Shown here one piece after another: positions 31,159-41,600 of a DNA stretch of 57,217 bases; the stretch's first letter is position 1; each line of letters begins with the position of its first letter. The position numbers were made by a program, and so were the translations under genes. Below the pieces are notes generated by a model that worked only from the letters and a program-made list of their open reading frames with translations, did not search any database and was not told the DNA's origin. Source of the stretch: Ministeria vibrans ATCC 50519 (lineage: Eukaryota; Opisthokonta; Filasterea); the NCBI GenBank assembly GCA_943704425.1, contig CALSCP010000656.1:1-57217 (forward strand). The letters run 5' to 3'.

Positions 31159-32606
31159 CTACCAATCTAAATCGGTCCGTGAGCACACGCTCTGCCCTTC
31201 GTCAACTCTCTCCTTCTGTTCCGTCGCACTTGTGTGTGCCGGTGTTTCTGGCTTCTTCCAGTCGAATATTCCGCCCCGTTGACGGAAACTCTCGTCGTCA
31301 TAGCCACTTTGTGCAATTGCTTCTGCAACTGTCACGTCCAGCAGTGACTGCGATGGTGTCTTTCCGCCCTCAGAGCAGTTGAGGAAGCGCAGTTTCTCAT
31401 CGAGAATTAGATAGCTGTTCCGCATCAGATCGTTTCCTTCGGCCACTGGCAAAAACCGCTTGTGTCGCTCGCAAAACGCATCAAACTGCTCTGTTGTCAC
31501 AAGAAACTCCTTCACATTGCGCAAGTCTCCTTCGCGCCCGCTGTTTTCGCCCGCAATTTCCAAACACTGAAAGACCTATAAAAAAAAACAACAGGAAGAA
31601 ATTAGCAGGGATCTTTTTATATCTTCTCTGGCTCTACAAATTAAAAGCAAGAAAAACAAAAATCTTATTCTTTTCATATGTTATTAATTGAAAAAAAGAA
31701 GAAGAAGAAAAAGAAAGAATACCAATTGAAACAACAGACAAAATAATAATAATTGTTTACCTTCCAGCGCTTAATGAGACCCAAATCCTCGAGACCTTCA
31801 CTCATGTCTTCCATATAGTTGTGCGCATTGACCACCGTGTTCAACTTGAATGGAATACCCAGTTCGTGGCACATGTGTGCAACTTCCGTCACCACTTGTC
31901 GCTGAAAAGAAAAGTACAATAACATTAGTAGTTATTATAATTATTATTATTATTACAATCATCATAATATCTTTGATATGTTTGTTTTTCTGCTTACTTG
32001 AGAGCGATGTGATCCATCACTGCGTCCAATCAGTTCATTGGTTTCATCTTTGAAGCTGTCGCACGAGACGGCGAGGATGTCGATGTTGTCGCGATTGCGA
32101 AGCAACCAGGAGCGCTTGATTTTGGAACCGTTGCTCACAATGGTGACGCCCACTTTAAGCGTGTTGTGACAAAAGTCGCATAGTTGCTCCAGAAACTTGG
32201 GCTGTAAGAAGGGTTCGCCTCCGGCAAAGTTGATCTTTTGCATCCCAGCGTCCTATAATTTAGAAGAAGAAAAATGAATAATAAGAAAAATAATTATTCA
32301 AAAGGAATTTTTCCGGAATTTTTAAGAAATTTGCTTTTGTACCTTGAGTTTTTGGAGGACTTTCTTGGCGTCGTCGAGCTTGGCGACTTCGCTAGTGCGG
32401 GCTGTGTGATAGCAGAAGCCGCACTTGTAGTTGCACTGGCGGGTAATGTGGTAGTTGACACACGTTGGTGTTTTCTGCTCTGGCGTGTTTTTCGTCGCGC
32501 CTTTCCACAGTCGGCTGACGGCGAGCATCGACACGGACGACAGAAGGAAAAGGAACGCTGCCGATTGCTGATCAAAGGGAATGCTTGTAATCAAGTTGAC
32601 GAGCAT
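31159..32606 (-). CDS. RSAD2: Viperin (radical SAM antiviral nucleotide synthase)
   Basis: Converts CTP to the chain terminator ddhCTP by 5'-deoxyadenosyl radical chemistry. Exons 32606-32343, 32252-31998, 31901-31761, 31575-31159; 358 residues (human 361). N-terminal hydrophobic/amphipathic segment ([15 protein letters not shown]) fits the ER/lipid-droplet anchor. Radical SAM cluster motif CxxxCxxC in [20 protein letters not shown]. Further family hallmarks are [45 protein letters not shown] (restored across the last intron), [15 protein letters not shown] and GGIFDW. The C-terminus ends in DLDW, keeping the terminal Trp that binds the CIAO1 cluster-insertion machinery. Between GGIFDW and the end there is a polar insert of about 25 residues. 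Divergent from CMPK2, 534 bp between start codons. Orthology is very secure. Confidence 0.97.
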
Positions 32607-33140
32607 TTTGTTGTGATGTGTTGTGTTTTTTTGTTGTTGTTGGTGTTTGTTTCGTTGGTGTTCTATCGTGCGCAGTCGTCTTGCTTGTGAGCGAGTGCTT
32701 ATAGACGTGGGAATGCCGAATGAGAGCGAAGAAAAGCAAGGTCAGTCTTTCAGGTGAAGTTGTGAGAAAAAGACTGATTGAAAAGAGCTTGGGGGATTTT
32801 CGGCTATTTGTTTTTTTCAACTCCACTCGACCAACAACTCAACCCGTAAACCCACTGTTTACTACGTAGTGAACCTCAGAGCGTTACGCATTATATGTGG
32901 AGTAGAACCATTTGCCAGTGGGTGGAAGGCGAACACTCACAGCAAGTGCCAAATGGCGACGACGGTCGCTTTTCTGTTCTTGAGTCTGTCAACTCCGGAA
33001 AAGACCTTGGTTGTTTGTTTTTCGACGGTGACTCAACCCAGAAATGTCTTTTTCTACTTCACTTTAGAGTTTAGATTTAGACTTCAGTCTTATTCACCAC
33101 TTTAAGACTCACATTACGACTCAAGAATACAGAATCCAGC
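32607..33140. promoter_or_regulatory. Bidirectional viperin-CMPK2 intergenic region
   Basis: 534 bp separating two divergent start codons, so it should contain both promoters. It holds an 18-bp imperfect palindrome, GTTTACTACGTAGTGAAC (32857-32874, core ACTACGTAGT perfect), a plausible dimeric factor site placed about midway. No ORF of note. Co-regulation is inferred from geometry only. Confidence 0.6.
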
Positions 33141-33893
33141 ATGGACTCGGTTGTGTTGTACACATCTTTCAACAGTGCCGTTGGCGCACTCAACACCGTT
33201 AGCGAGAACAAGGGTCTGCGGCAAGCCATTGCCGAAGCCTTGGCGCAGCCCGTCACGATGGGAGAGACACTCGCACGATGGATTGTGGTCGAAGGCCTTG
33301 ATGGGGTGGGCAAGAGCACCGTGTGCACTGCGATTCGCGATCATTTTGGCGACCATGCTCGACTGTTTACCACGCCGCCCGACGACCTTGTAATTCTCCG
33401 CCCTCATTTTGACGGCACTCCCGAACACCAGAGACGGGCATACTATACGCTTGGCAACTACCTTGTCGCAGGACGCATCCGTGCCTGGCTTGCTGCCGAT
33501 CCGAGTCGCGTTGCCGTCTGCGATCGTCACTTCCTGTCGACGGCAGCGTACGCATTGGCGCGTCTCGACGTGGACGGACGCGTCGATGAAGCCGAGAGGC
33601 TTGCGTGCGGTGGCTGGCCGCAAGATTTGCCCTCGCCTGGCACCGTGTTTTTGTTGACACTTGACGAAAAGACCCGCACTGAGCGGCTCTACGCGCGGCA
33701 AGGTGGGGCGCAGAATTTGTCGGGGGAGGAGAAACTCATGGAGCGCAACCGAGCTCTCTCGACGGCCGTGAGTGCGCAATATGCGCGCCTTTGCCAGGCA
33801 AGCGAGAAACGCTTTCAAACTGTTTCAGTAGACGCGAGTCAAGAGAAGGCCAAGGTGTTGGAGTGTGTGTTGAAAATGTGTGTCAAACAATAA
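33141..33893 (+). CDS. CMPK2: UMP-CMP kinase 2 (thymidylate kinase-like nucleoside monophosphate kinase)
   Basis: Phosphorylates CMP/UMP/dTMP-type nucleotides. Single exon, 250 residues. P-loop at residues 49-60 (VVEGLDGVGKST). CMPK2-type segments distinguish it from ordinary thymidylate kinase: RRAYYTLGNYLVAGRI, CDRHFLSTAAYALA (DR(Y/H) motif) and GWPQDLPSPGTVFLLTL, all aligning with vertebrate CMPK2 positions. The LID is KTRTERLYARQGG. It lacks the roughly 200-residue N-terminal region of vertebrate CMPK2 and has only about 45 residues before the P-loop, so mitochondrial targeting is uncertain. TAA at 33891-33893. Adjacent and divergent to viperin, whose substrate CTP it can help supply. Confidence 0.92.
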   Translation: MDSVVLYTSFNSAVGALNTVSENKGLRQAIAEALAQPVTMGETLARWIVVEGLDGVGKSTVCTAIRDHFGDHARLFTTPPDDLVILRPHFDGTPEHQRRAYYTLGNYLVAGRIRAWLAADPSRVAVCDRHFLSTAAYALARLDVDGRVDEAERLACGGWPQDLPSPGTVFLLTLDEKTRTERLYARQGGAQNLSGEEKLMERNRALSTAVSAQYARLCQASEKRFQTVSVDASQEKAKVLECVLKMCVKQ

Positions 33894-34009
33894 AATAATC
33901 TTTGTTATTGTCTTAACGCAAGAACTGAAAAGATTGAAGACCGTATGCTCATGGATTAGAATATTAATATACATGAACAGATGTTTTTTTTACAATACAG
34001 TGCGTCTCG

Positions 34010-34789
34010 CTACGCCTTGACACCTTTTGCTTGCAAAAGTCCACACTCGTCAAGCGCACGCCACGTTGCCGGGACATACTCCGAGATGTACTGGAGAACC
34101 TTTCCTTTGGGCTGCACACTCTCATGGGGTGCACTGGGCTCTCCAAGTTCACGCGCAAGCTCGGTCACAATGCTTTCTGCATGCGCGCGATCGCCGCCTT
34201 CGCTCAGCATCACCTCCACCTCGGCAATGGAAGTGGAACTGAGAATGTGCCTGTCGGAATCCTCTTGGCTCCCCTCCTTCTTCTTCTCCTGAGAGGCAAG
34301 CGCCAGCAGCGAGCGGGGTGCCTCGAAGAAGTCGCAGCGGTCCACGTCGACCCGCACTCGCACACCGTCGTCGCGCAGCGGCAGCTCAAATGTGTCGCGC
34401 TGAGTGCGAATCGAGGCAAAACAGGCCAGCGCATGAGAGTGCATCCACGAGACAAGGCTGCGCGTGTTGTTGCGCGTGTCCTTGCGGATCTGCAGTGCGC
34501 GCATCAACTCCGTTTTGATCTCATCTTCCGCGCACATCTCTCGATAGGCGTCGACGCGCGGCGACGACTCGCCGACCGCCGCCATCACCATGGGGCTTTT
34601 CAATTCCCAGGCGCCGTTCCTCGAGCGAAGCCACATGTCCTGGCGAGCGAGCGTCGCGTCAGACTGGTCGACGTAAATGTCGTGAAGCACTTGAGACTTT
34701 GCGATGCGACCACACCGTTCCATGAGCAACTCACGCCCGCGCGCGCCCAGTCTAAACTTGATTTCAATCTCAAGAAGCGATCGAAGCAT
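34010..34789 (-). CDS. CYTH-domain phosphatase, thiamine-triphosphatase-like
   Basis: CYTH (triphosphate tunnel metalloenzyme) domain protein, 259 residues from the ATG at 34789 (MLRSLLEIEIKF); an in-frame ATG at 34858 would add 23 low-complexity residues. The diagnostic ExExK motif is EIEIKF at the N-terminus. Further tunnel residues are seen in YVDQSDATLARQDMWLRSR, GAWELKSPM, RVRVDVDRCDFF and SIAEVEVML. Overall length and the W-E-L-K and V-E-V spacing resemble animal ThTPase (about 230), which hydrolyses thiamine triphosphate, but CYTH members also hydrolyse other triphosphates. TAG stop at 34012-34010. Head to head with the TfoX_N gene. Confidence 0.85.
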   Translation of the reverse strand: MLRSLLEIEIKFRLGARGRELLMERCGRIAKSQVLHDIYVDQSDATLARQDMWLRSRNGAWELKSPMVMAAVGESSPRVDAYREMCAEDEIKTELMRALQIRKDTRNNTRSLVSWMHSHALACFASIRTQRDTFELPLRDDGVRVRVDVDRCDFFEAPRSLLALASQEKKKEGSQEDSDRHILSSTSIAEVEVMLSEGGDRAHAESIVTELARELGEPSAPHESVQPKGKVLQYISEYVPATWRALDECGLLQAKGVKA

Positions 34790-35028
34790 ACTGACGATGA
34801 AAAATGATTGTGTGTGTGACTGTGTGAGAGTGTGTGTAACGGATTGTAAATCGGACATGATCGTTTAACTTTCTCTTTTTACTTTTATTTTCTTATTTTT
34901 TTTTTTGACTTTGTGCGTCTCGATCCGTTGAAAACTTGACATGTATCATACCATTGTGGTGTTGTGGACTTTTTTTTTTTACTAAAACCCCTTCTTGTTC
35001 TTTTCGATAGAGTGCACGGAATAGTTTC

Positions 35029-35478
35029 ATGTCAACAAAAACAAAAAAGACGCCTACCGACTTGGGGCTGGTGGAAGAGCTGCGCAAAGCGTTTGCACAG
35101 GCGAGTGACGAGGGGGGAAAGGATGTGAGCGAGCGGAACATGTTTGGAGGGGTGTGCTTTTGCGTGAATGGCAATATGGCGGGGGGAATCAATGGAGCCG
35201 CACTCATGATGAAATGCGACAAGGACATCGCCGTCAAGGAGGTTGCTCAGGAAGTGGGCGTCAACGCTGTGGAAATGCGGTTTACAGGCCGCGCATTGCG
35301 GGGGTTTTATCAAGTAGACGGACCTGTGTCCAAGGGAGCAGTGCACAAGTGTGCTGTGTACTCGTACAAACATGCACGGTCACTTCCTGCGAAAACCAAA
35401 GGGAAAGCACCGAAGCGCAAGCCGGATGTCAGCGAAGAAGGAGAAGACGAAGACAAGAAAAAGAAGAAGAAGAAATAA
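35029..35478 (+). CDS. TfoX N-terminal domain protein
   Basis: 149 residues, single exon. Residues about 12-115 are a TfoX_N domain: a helical start (LVEELRKAFAQ), then SERNMFGGVCFCVNGNMAGG, LMMKCDKD and the late G-R-x-(L)-R-G-F segment (FTGRALRGFYQVD). The tail is Lys/Glu-rich (KRKPDVSEEGEDEDKKKKKK) and may bind nucleic acid or direct nuclear entry. The domain is best known from bacteria, where TfoX regulates competence, and occurs sporadically in eukaryotes, so an ancient bacterial origin is possible. Cellular role unknown. Confidence 0.82.
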   Translation: MSTKTKKTPTDLGLVEELRKAFAQASDEGGKDVSERNMFGGVCFCVNGNMAGGINGAALMMKCDKDIAVKEVAQEVGVNAVEMRFTGRALRGFYQVDGPVSKGAVHKCAVYSYKHARSLPAKTKGKAPKRKPDVSEEGEDEDKKKKKKK

Positions 35479-35496
35479 TAAAACAAACACAATGTA

Positions 35497-37646
35497 TTAT
35501 TTGAAAGTGGACCCTCTGAGCGACGGTGGCATTTCGGCCATTAATCGTTCGTATCGCTCTTTCCATCGCGCAATCTCAGCCCGTTCTGCTTCCACTGATT
35601 TTGCATTAAGAAGTTGAGTGATTTGCGTTTCTCGTTCCTCCTAAAACAAAACACAATTGAAATTATATTAAAATCATAAAATATAATTATTATTAATAAT
35701 TAAATTGTTTCTTGTTGCGTACCTTTCGAGTGAGCGCCAACGAGAGAAGTTGAGTCAAATTTGCAATTTCTCCGCTCAATTCCTTTTCTCGTTCTCGTTT
35801 CATTTCCTCTTTTGCCACTGAGAGTTCCTCTGAAAACAAACAAGTCATTCATAAGATGAGTACAAATCGATTTTCGTACTGTTGCATTTCTTACGATTCA
35901 CTTTCTTTTGCTTTTCGCAAATTTCTCCAATTTCCAAAATGATTTTCTCTCTCTCACAATCTTGAGAAAACTACAAAAACACAATCGTTCGTAAGAATGA
36001 TGCCGATTGAATTGGTTCTCTTCTTTTTTTTTTCTTTTCGTACAGTCCACAAACGAAATTGATTTCTCAGTTGAGACTCATTTTCGCTCAATTGGTCCAC
36101 ATTTTGACTATGTATGTGGTCTGTTTCGTCCAAAGTTTTGCCGATTCGCTCTTTTTGCTCATTTTCCCTACAAAAACGCAACGACAATCAAAATTAATCA
36201 CAAAATAAATAAGTCTTTCTCACTGATCACAATCAGGTTTTCTTGCCACCCACTCCCCTCACTCAAACACACGCTACACCAATCAAACGTACAAGAGCCT
36301 CTGCTGCGCCACCGCACACTCCATCCGCTCTTCATAGCCCCGCCGTTCCCCTTCCAGTATCGCATCCCTCCGCTCTCGCTCCCGTTTCATGCGTGCATAG
36401 AACAGCTGATGCTCCACTGCTGCCTCTGCTTGCGACGTCAAAATTAACTGACGCGCCTCTGCGCCATCTCGAAGGTCTGTGCTTTCCAGTGCGCTCTCCA
36501 GACGCGTTTGGGCGTTTGCAGAATTGATTGATTCGAGTGCGAGTGCGTCAGTGCGCATTTGTGATTGAATGTGTGACAGTTGTGCAGTGCGCTCCTCCTC
36601 GTGTGCCGTCAGTGTCTCAGTCGCGGCATGTGCAAGACGCGCCTGTGTCGCAAGAGTCTCTGCAACGGCATTGTGTGCGTCACGTTCGCGTTGAGATGCG
36701 GCGAGTGCCTGTTGCTGAGCGGCGTGTGAGCGGTCGTGCTCTTGCAGTAGTTGATGGGTGCGCTGCTGCTCTTCGCGTTCGCGCGCGTTGCGCTGCGTTG
36801 CCTCTTCGATGCGCCGTGCTTCTTCTTGGCGAATGGCAATGAGTGTGTCGTGGGGTGTCGTTGTGGCGGTGACGGTGGTCGTCGTCGCGACGGTTTTACT
36901 CTTGGTGGTGAGTGATGCCCCTAGAAAGGCGAGGGTGGCGGCGACGCCTTGGGCGAGTGTGTCGCGCGGTGGAAAGCGCAGCTTGATGTTGCCGTCGATG
37001 ACAAGGAGCTCGGTGAGGTGTGAGAGGCGCCCCAGCGAGCGCGGCAGTTCCTCAATGAGGTTGTCGCGCAGGTCGAGGTGCACCAGCTGCAGCATAGACG
37101 TGGTCACGACGTTTGGGACCACATCCAGCTTGTTCCGTGCCAGCACCAGCTTCACGACATGCGTGCCCCAGTCGTCGGGCAGCGACACGAGTTGGTTGCC
37201 GGAGAGATCGACGACGCGCAAGCGAGTGAGCGACGGAAGAGCCGGGAAGACAGTCAGTTGGCAGTCGTGCACCAGCAGCGTCTCCAGGTCCGTCAGCGTG
37301 TCCAGCGCGTCGGCAGCTGTCGTCAGATTGTTGCAGCTGGCATCGAGGCATCGTTTTTGCCGCATTTTAATGATAGCAAAGAGTTCTTTGGGAATCTGAA
37401 AAATAGACAAGAAGTTTTGTTTTAAAGAAGTTCACAACAAGAAAACACGAGAGACACAAAGAATCAAGTGGGGCCAGGCACAGCAGCGGAGAGGGTGTAC
37501 GGTACCTCGAGGAGCTTGAGGCTGGCGAGGTTGGCGGTGGAGGACGGTGAGTTGTGCAGTTCCCATTCGCGCTTTTGCAGAAGGGCTTTGGACGCCTTGT
37601 CCGGCGACCCATATCGATGCTGATGGTGGTGCCGCAAGAATGGCAT
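35497..37646 (-). CDS. LRR and coiled-coil protein, LRSAM1-like
   Basis: Exons 37646-37506, 37395-36293, 36167-36044, 35970-35895, 35829-35723, 35640-35497 join in phase to 564 residues. N-terminus MPFLRHHHQHRYG; five LRRs (for example LRVVDLSGNQLVSLPDDW, LVHLDLRDNLIEELPRSLGR) then an LRR cap ending in FPPRDTLAQGVAATLAFLG, which closely resembles the PPRxVxxxGTAAILxFL cap of animal LRSAM1. About 330 residues of Glu/Arg/Gln-rich coiled coil follow. No SAM or RING domain is present before the TAA at 35499-35497, so it cannot be an E3 ligase by itself as encoded here. LRSAM1 acts in cargo sorting and antibacterial autophagy; a scaffold role is inferred. The last four small exons rest on splice sites, phase and coiled-coil composition. 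Confidence 0.82.
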
Positions 37647-37798
37647 TGGCTGAAAACAAACCAAAACTAAGAACAAAAATTGTGTGTGTGTGAAATAGTT
37701 AATAGTTCGTCAAATTAACAAAATCGTTTGACTATCATACTGACCCGGCTCACGCAAGACTCAAGACTGTCGTCAGTCGTCACTCGTCTAGGCGCTAG

Positions 37799-38532
37799 CT
37801 AAGGCTCCAAATTACTATGTAACTGGTTTCAAAAGAGGGAGTAAAAGTAAAAGAGTAATTACGCTCGACGCTGAAAACTCGAGTAAAGTAATTACCATTA
37901 TTTACCATTTTACTCGTAAATATTTCATAGTAGTTTTATTATTGGTGAAAAAGTGTCCAGTTGAAGTCTGAGGGTGGGTAGTAGGCGTTATTGGTGTGGA
38001 GGAATGTGTTGCGAATGACAGTTTTGGGAAGCATCGAGCTACGATCACCTTTCCAGGCGTGCTTTGGGACTTTGTTCACTCGCTCTACACCGCATTGTGT
38101 TGGAACAAATGAGGCGATACGACGCACAACACGGCGCAAGACCGAGTCCGGCTCCTTCCTCCAGTAGTCGAGCAGCGTGAAAGACGCGTCATGGCTCTTG
38201 GGGTTGCGGTGGAGCCATGGGCAGCTCGCTGTCACTGTTGCCGACACTTCCACTCTCTAAAGACATCTTTCTTTTGTATCAGTCTCTGTCTCTCTGATCG
38301 GAAAGATTCTTCAACGAAATCGAAACGTCTCACCTGGTACTCACTGCGGACTGTCAGACTCACTCAGTACGCCGTTAAAAAAAAGTACCAATTTACTCGA
38401 GTAAAGTCTTGACCGAGATCAACGAGTAAAGTAATTCACAAAGTACTCCACGCCCTGAACACAAGCTACTATGTAATTACCAATTTACCATTTACTTTAC
38501 CATTTACTTTACATAGTAATTTGGAGCCTTAG
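37799..38532. mobile_element. Small non-autonomous hAT-like DNA transposon
   Basis: Perfect 24-bp terminal inverted repeats: CTAAGGCTCCAAATTACTATGT (+AA) at 37799-37822 and its complement at 38509-38532; similarity extends outward, and the right outer end reads CAGGG on the minus strand, a common hAT start. Subterminal regions repeat CGAGTAAAGTAATT in both orientations (near 37880, 38394, 38421), as hAT elements do. Inside, a minus-strand ORF (38253-37939, 104 codons) contains FTLLDYWRKEPDSVLRRV then SFVPTQCGVERVNKV, resembling the C-terminal dimerisation region of hAT transposases. No catalytic DDE region is present. No clear 8-bp target duplication was seen. Confidence 0.72.
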
Positions 38533-38678
38533 CGCTAGCCCTGCGGGCTGGGGCCGAAATCTGACTCTCTGATCACTCTCGTATCTTAATTTGCACTCAT
38601 TGTCTTTCATTCATTTCAATAATAATTCATTATTCAATTTCTTCTTCATTTTTTTTTTCCCCTGTCCAACACACAAAG

Positions 38679-41600
38679 ATGAAGCGTGTTACGGTTGTTC
38701 GCGACAATTGCCCTCTGAGAAGCGTGAAAGCAGATTCCCACGATGCGTTTGTCGTGCGCCTTAAGGCGTTGGGACATGTGCCAGCGCAAACACCCACAGA
38801 CAGAGTCGAAATATTTTTACTCAGTGGCAGCATTGTCGCGTGGGAAGACCTGTGTAATGGCACCTCTGAAGGCGAGCCTGACCATGTACGCGTTGTCGTG
38901 ACAGATGCGGCGGCGACTGCTGCTGCAGGCGGAGTAACAGCTTCATCCGCCCCTCACAACAAGAAATGTGGCTACACCCGGCCCGGCCGCCTGGCAACAT
39001 GCTGCCACATGCTCCAGTCCAACGGTTTGAGCGAGCTCGACCGGGCCTACGATGCAGCAGAGCGGGATGAGACGGATTTTTGCCAGGTATGAGGTAGAAA
39101 GGAGGTAGAAACTGAAACCATTTGTAAGAATTACTCAGACGCGTTTGCTACACCCACAGACATACAACGACATCATCAGACTCGCGATGCGCGCCTTTCT
39201 CACCGACACCATCTTCAACCTCAGCGACGACAAGAAGCTCGGCATCACAGCGTCGCTCAAGACGACAATGGCCACTGCAGACAGCCGTCGTATACGTCTC
39301 TACGCCGCGTTTCGAGCGACAGCCGCCAGGCTTGCCGACTGCGGCGTCGTGTTCACCGTGCAGCTCGACAGCAAAGATAAGGTTGTGGATTCGCTGCTGC
39401 GGTCGCCCCGCAAGGCCAAGCTACTCGCGCTGCTTCTGCATCGCAGCATTGACTCAGACGTGATCCGTAAGCACGTCGCTGCTCTCAGCGAGCTACTTGC
39501 CCGAGACTTCTTTGGCTACCCGCGCGACCTTTTCAAGGCCTTTCGTGCGCTCGACCGGCACGCTTCTCCCAATGCTTTGCCGCGCACTGTCGACGAGATC
39601 ATCGTCGACGCCGGCTTGGAACCCGCCAAGCGTAGCACAGAGACCACCGTCACGGTCAGCCCCCACTCTGAGGCGGCTCTCCGCCTCCGCCTTGCTCTCC
39701 ACCAGGTAAGCACGTTAGGAAGCTTACTCTACAATTTGTCGTCGGACTGATCTTCATTGTATTGTAGCTCGGAAAGGCCACTGACGTCGTACGCGCCATT
39801 CTCAGCTTCAACACGACCTCATCTACGCACGCCACATTGGCCGCCGCGCTCGCCGCCACCGGCATTGGCGAAAACACGGTGCCAATTGAGGACCATCCGG
39901 GCAACTGGGATTCGTACAGCTTGTGTCAGTCCATCATCAAGCTTAAAACAACGTCGTTTCAAGAGTTCTTCGCCGCCCAGTCGCTTGACATGCACGACCT
40001 CAGCGAACTTGTCCGTCTGGCTCAGGTGGTGTTCTCGCTGCGCAACGACTCTGTCCACTCGTTCGTCTCGAGCAAACGCATCGAGCGCGACTGGCCAAGC
40101 ATCATTGCTCTATGCGATGCTCTCGGTCGTGTTGCTGCTTGCGCTCACCCGGCCTCGGTTGCCCCGCTCGCCGAGGCTTCCACAGAGATTCACCGGTGTG
40201 CTTTTGCGCCTCTTCATCACGACCAATTGGAGCTCACCAACAGCAACATCAGCGTCCGTGCGGAAGCAAAAGGGGAAACCGTAGTCCTCAAGCTTGACGA
40301 TCGCGATCTCGCTTTTCTTCGCCTGCACATGGGCATGCTTCGCTTCATTGCGAGCGTCTTCCCGATCGTCAAAGCGGACCTTGAGCGCGTCGCCGCGGCT
40401 GCCCGAACCGGTGGCATCGTTCTACCAGCCCCCGTTATGACTCTTACAGCGAAAGCAGCAGACGCGCCTGCTCTACCGCCATGGGCTGCTATCGCGGCGG
40501 CTGCTCGCTGGGCTGCGGATGCCGGGGCTGTCCGGTGGATCCAATTGCACGACAACAATCGTTTGTACTTTGTCGACGCCTGGTGGACGCTTGACAGTCT
40601 TTTTCACTACCTTCCTCTTATGCTGAACCGTCACCAGCTTGACGGCATTCAGTTTGGTGCGACAATAAATTGCGTTGCACTGCAGCAAGTGCAGATTGAC
40701 GCCAGCGATTTCCGTGCAGTTCTGTGTGTGGTGAACGAGAGTCGCCACGAGCGCGATGTTCCTGTTGACGATGTCGACGAGTGTCTCAGCACAATGCAGG
40801 ACATTCTTTGGCAGGTTCTTAAGACGAGCAGCGCGAGCGTCAGGCAGGGCGCAGTGGGCGACGCTTCTTGCGCCCTCTCGCGACTCGTCAACGTACGCCT
40901 GGCGCTGCCTCAGCATCAGTTGCTGTCGTTTAATGTGCAGCACCCTGCGTGGTCTGACGAGGCTAAGCGCAAGTTCCGCGGGCGAGACATCTTCCGTGAT
41001 GCAATCTTTGACGCGTTGCATGTGCCAAACAAGCGCGCTGTCCTTGTCATGGCGCCCATGGGCTTTGGCAAGAGTGCACTGGCGGCGCACATCGCGTCTG
41101 GGTCAAGCAAGGTGTGCGTTGTATCCACAAGCGTGTGCTACTACCGCGATAGCGACAGCCTCAGCCCAATGCGTTTTGTTCGCAACCTCTTATCGGATCT
41201 GCGGCGCAACCTGTCACCCGAGTTTACTTTCCGCTGCACCGCGCTCAATGTGCCCACGTGCATCAACGATGGCGACGTTCTTCATATAATTGTCGAAAGC
41301 GTTGTTGAGGCGCTCCGCTCCATGAGTGCTCCGCCCGATTTCACTGTCAACGGCACCGTGTCTGTTGTGCTTGTCGATGGCATCGATGAGGCCGTCGCCA
41401 AGGGCAATCGTGAGCTGGTGGTTGTACTGCACGGCCTTGCACGCATGGTCCCCCCATGGCTGCGTGTGCTGGTGACGAGCTGTGACGATGCGGAGGTACT
41501 GGATGTTATCTCGGCGGACGCACGCGACTACGAAATGGTCTCGTTTGGTGCGCCCAAGTTGCGCCAGGCAGCCACCGACGACGTGATTGCGGTGCTACGT

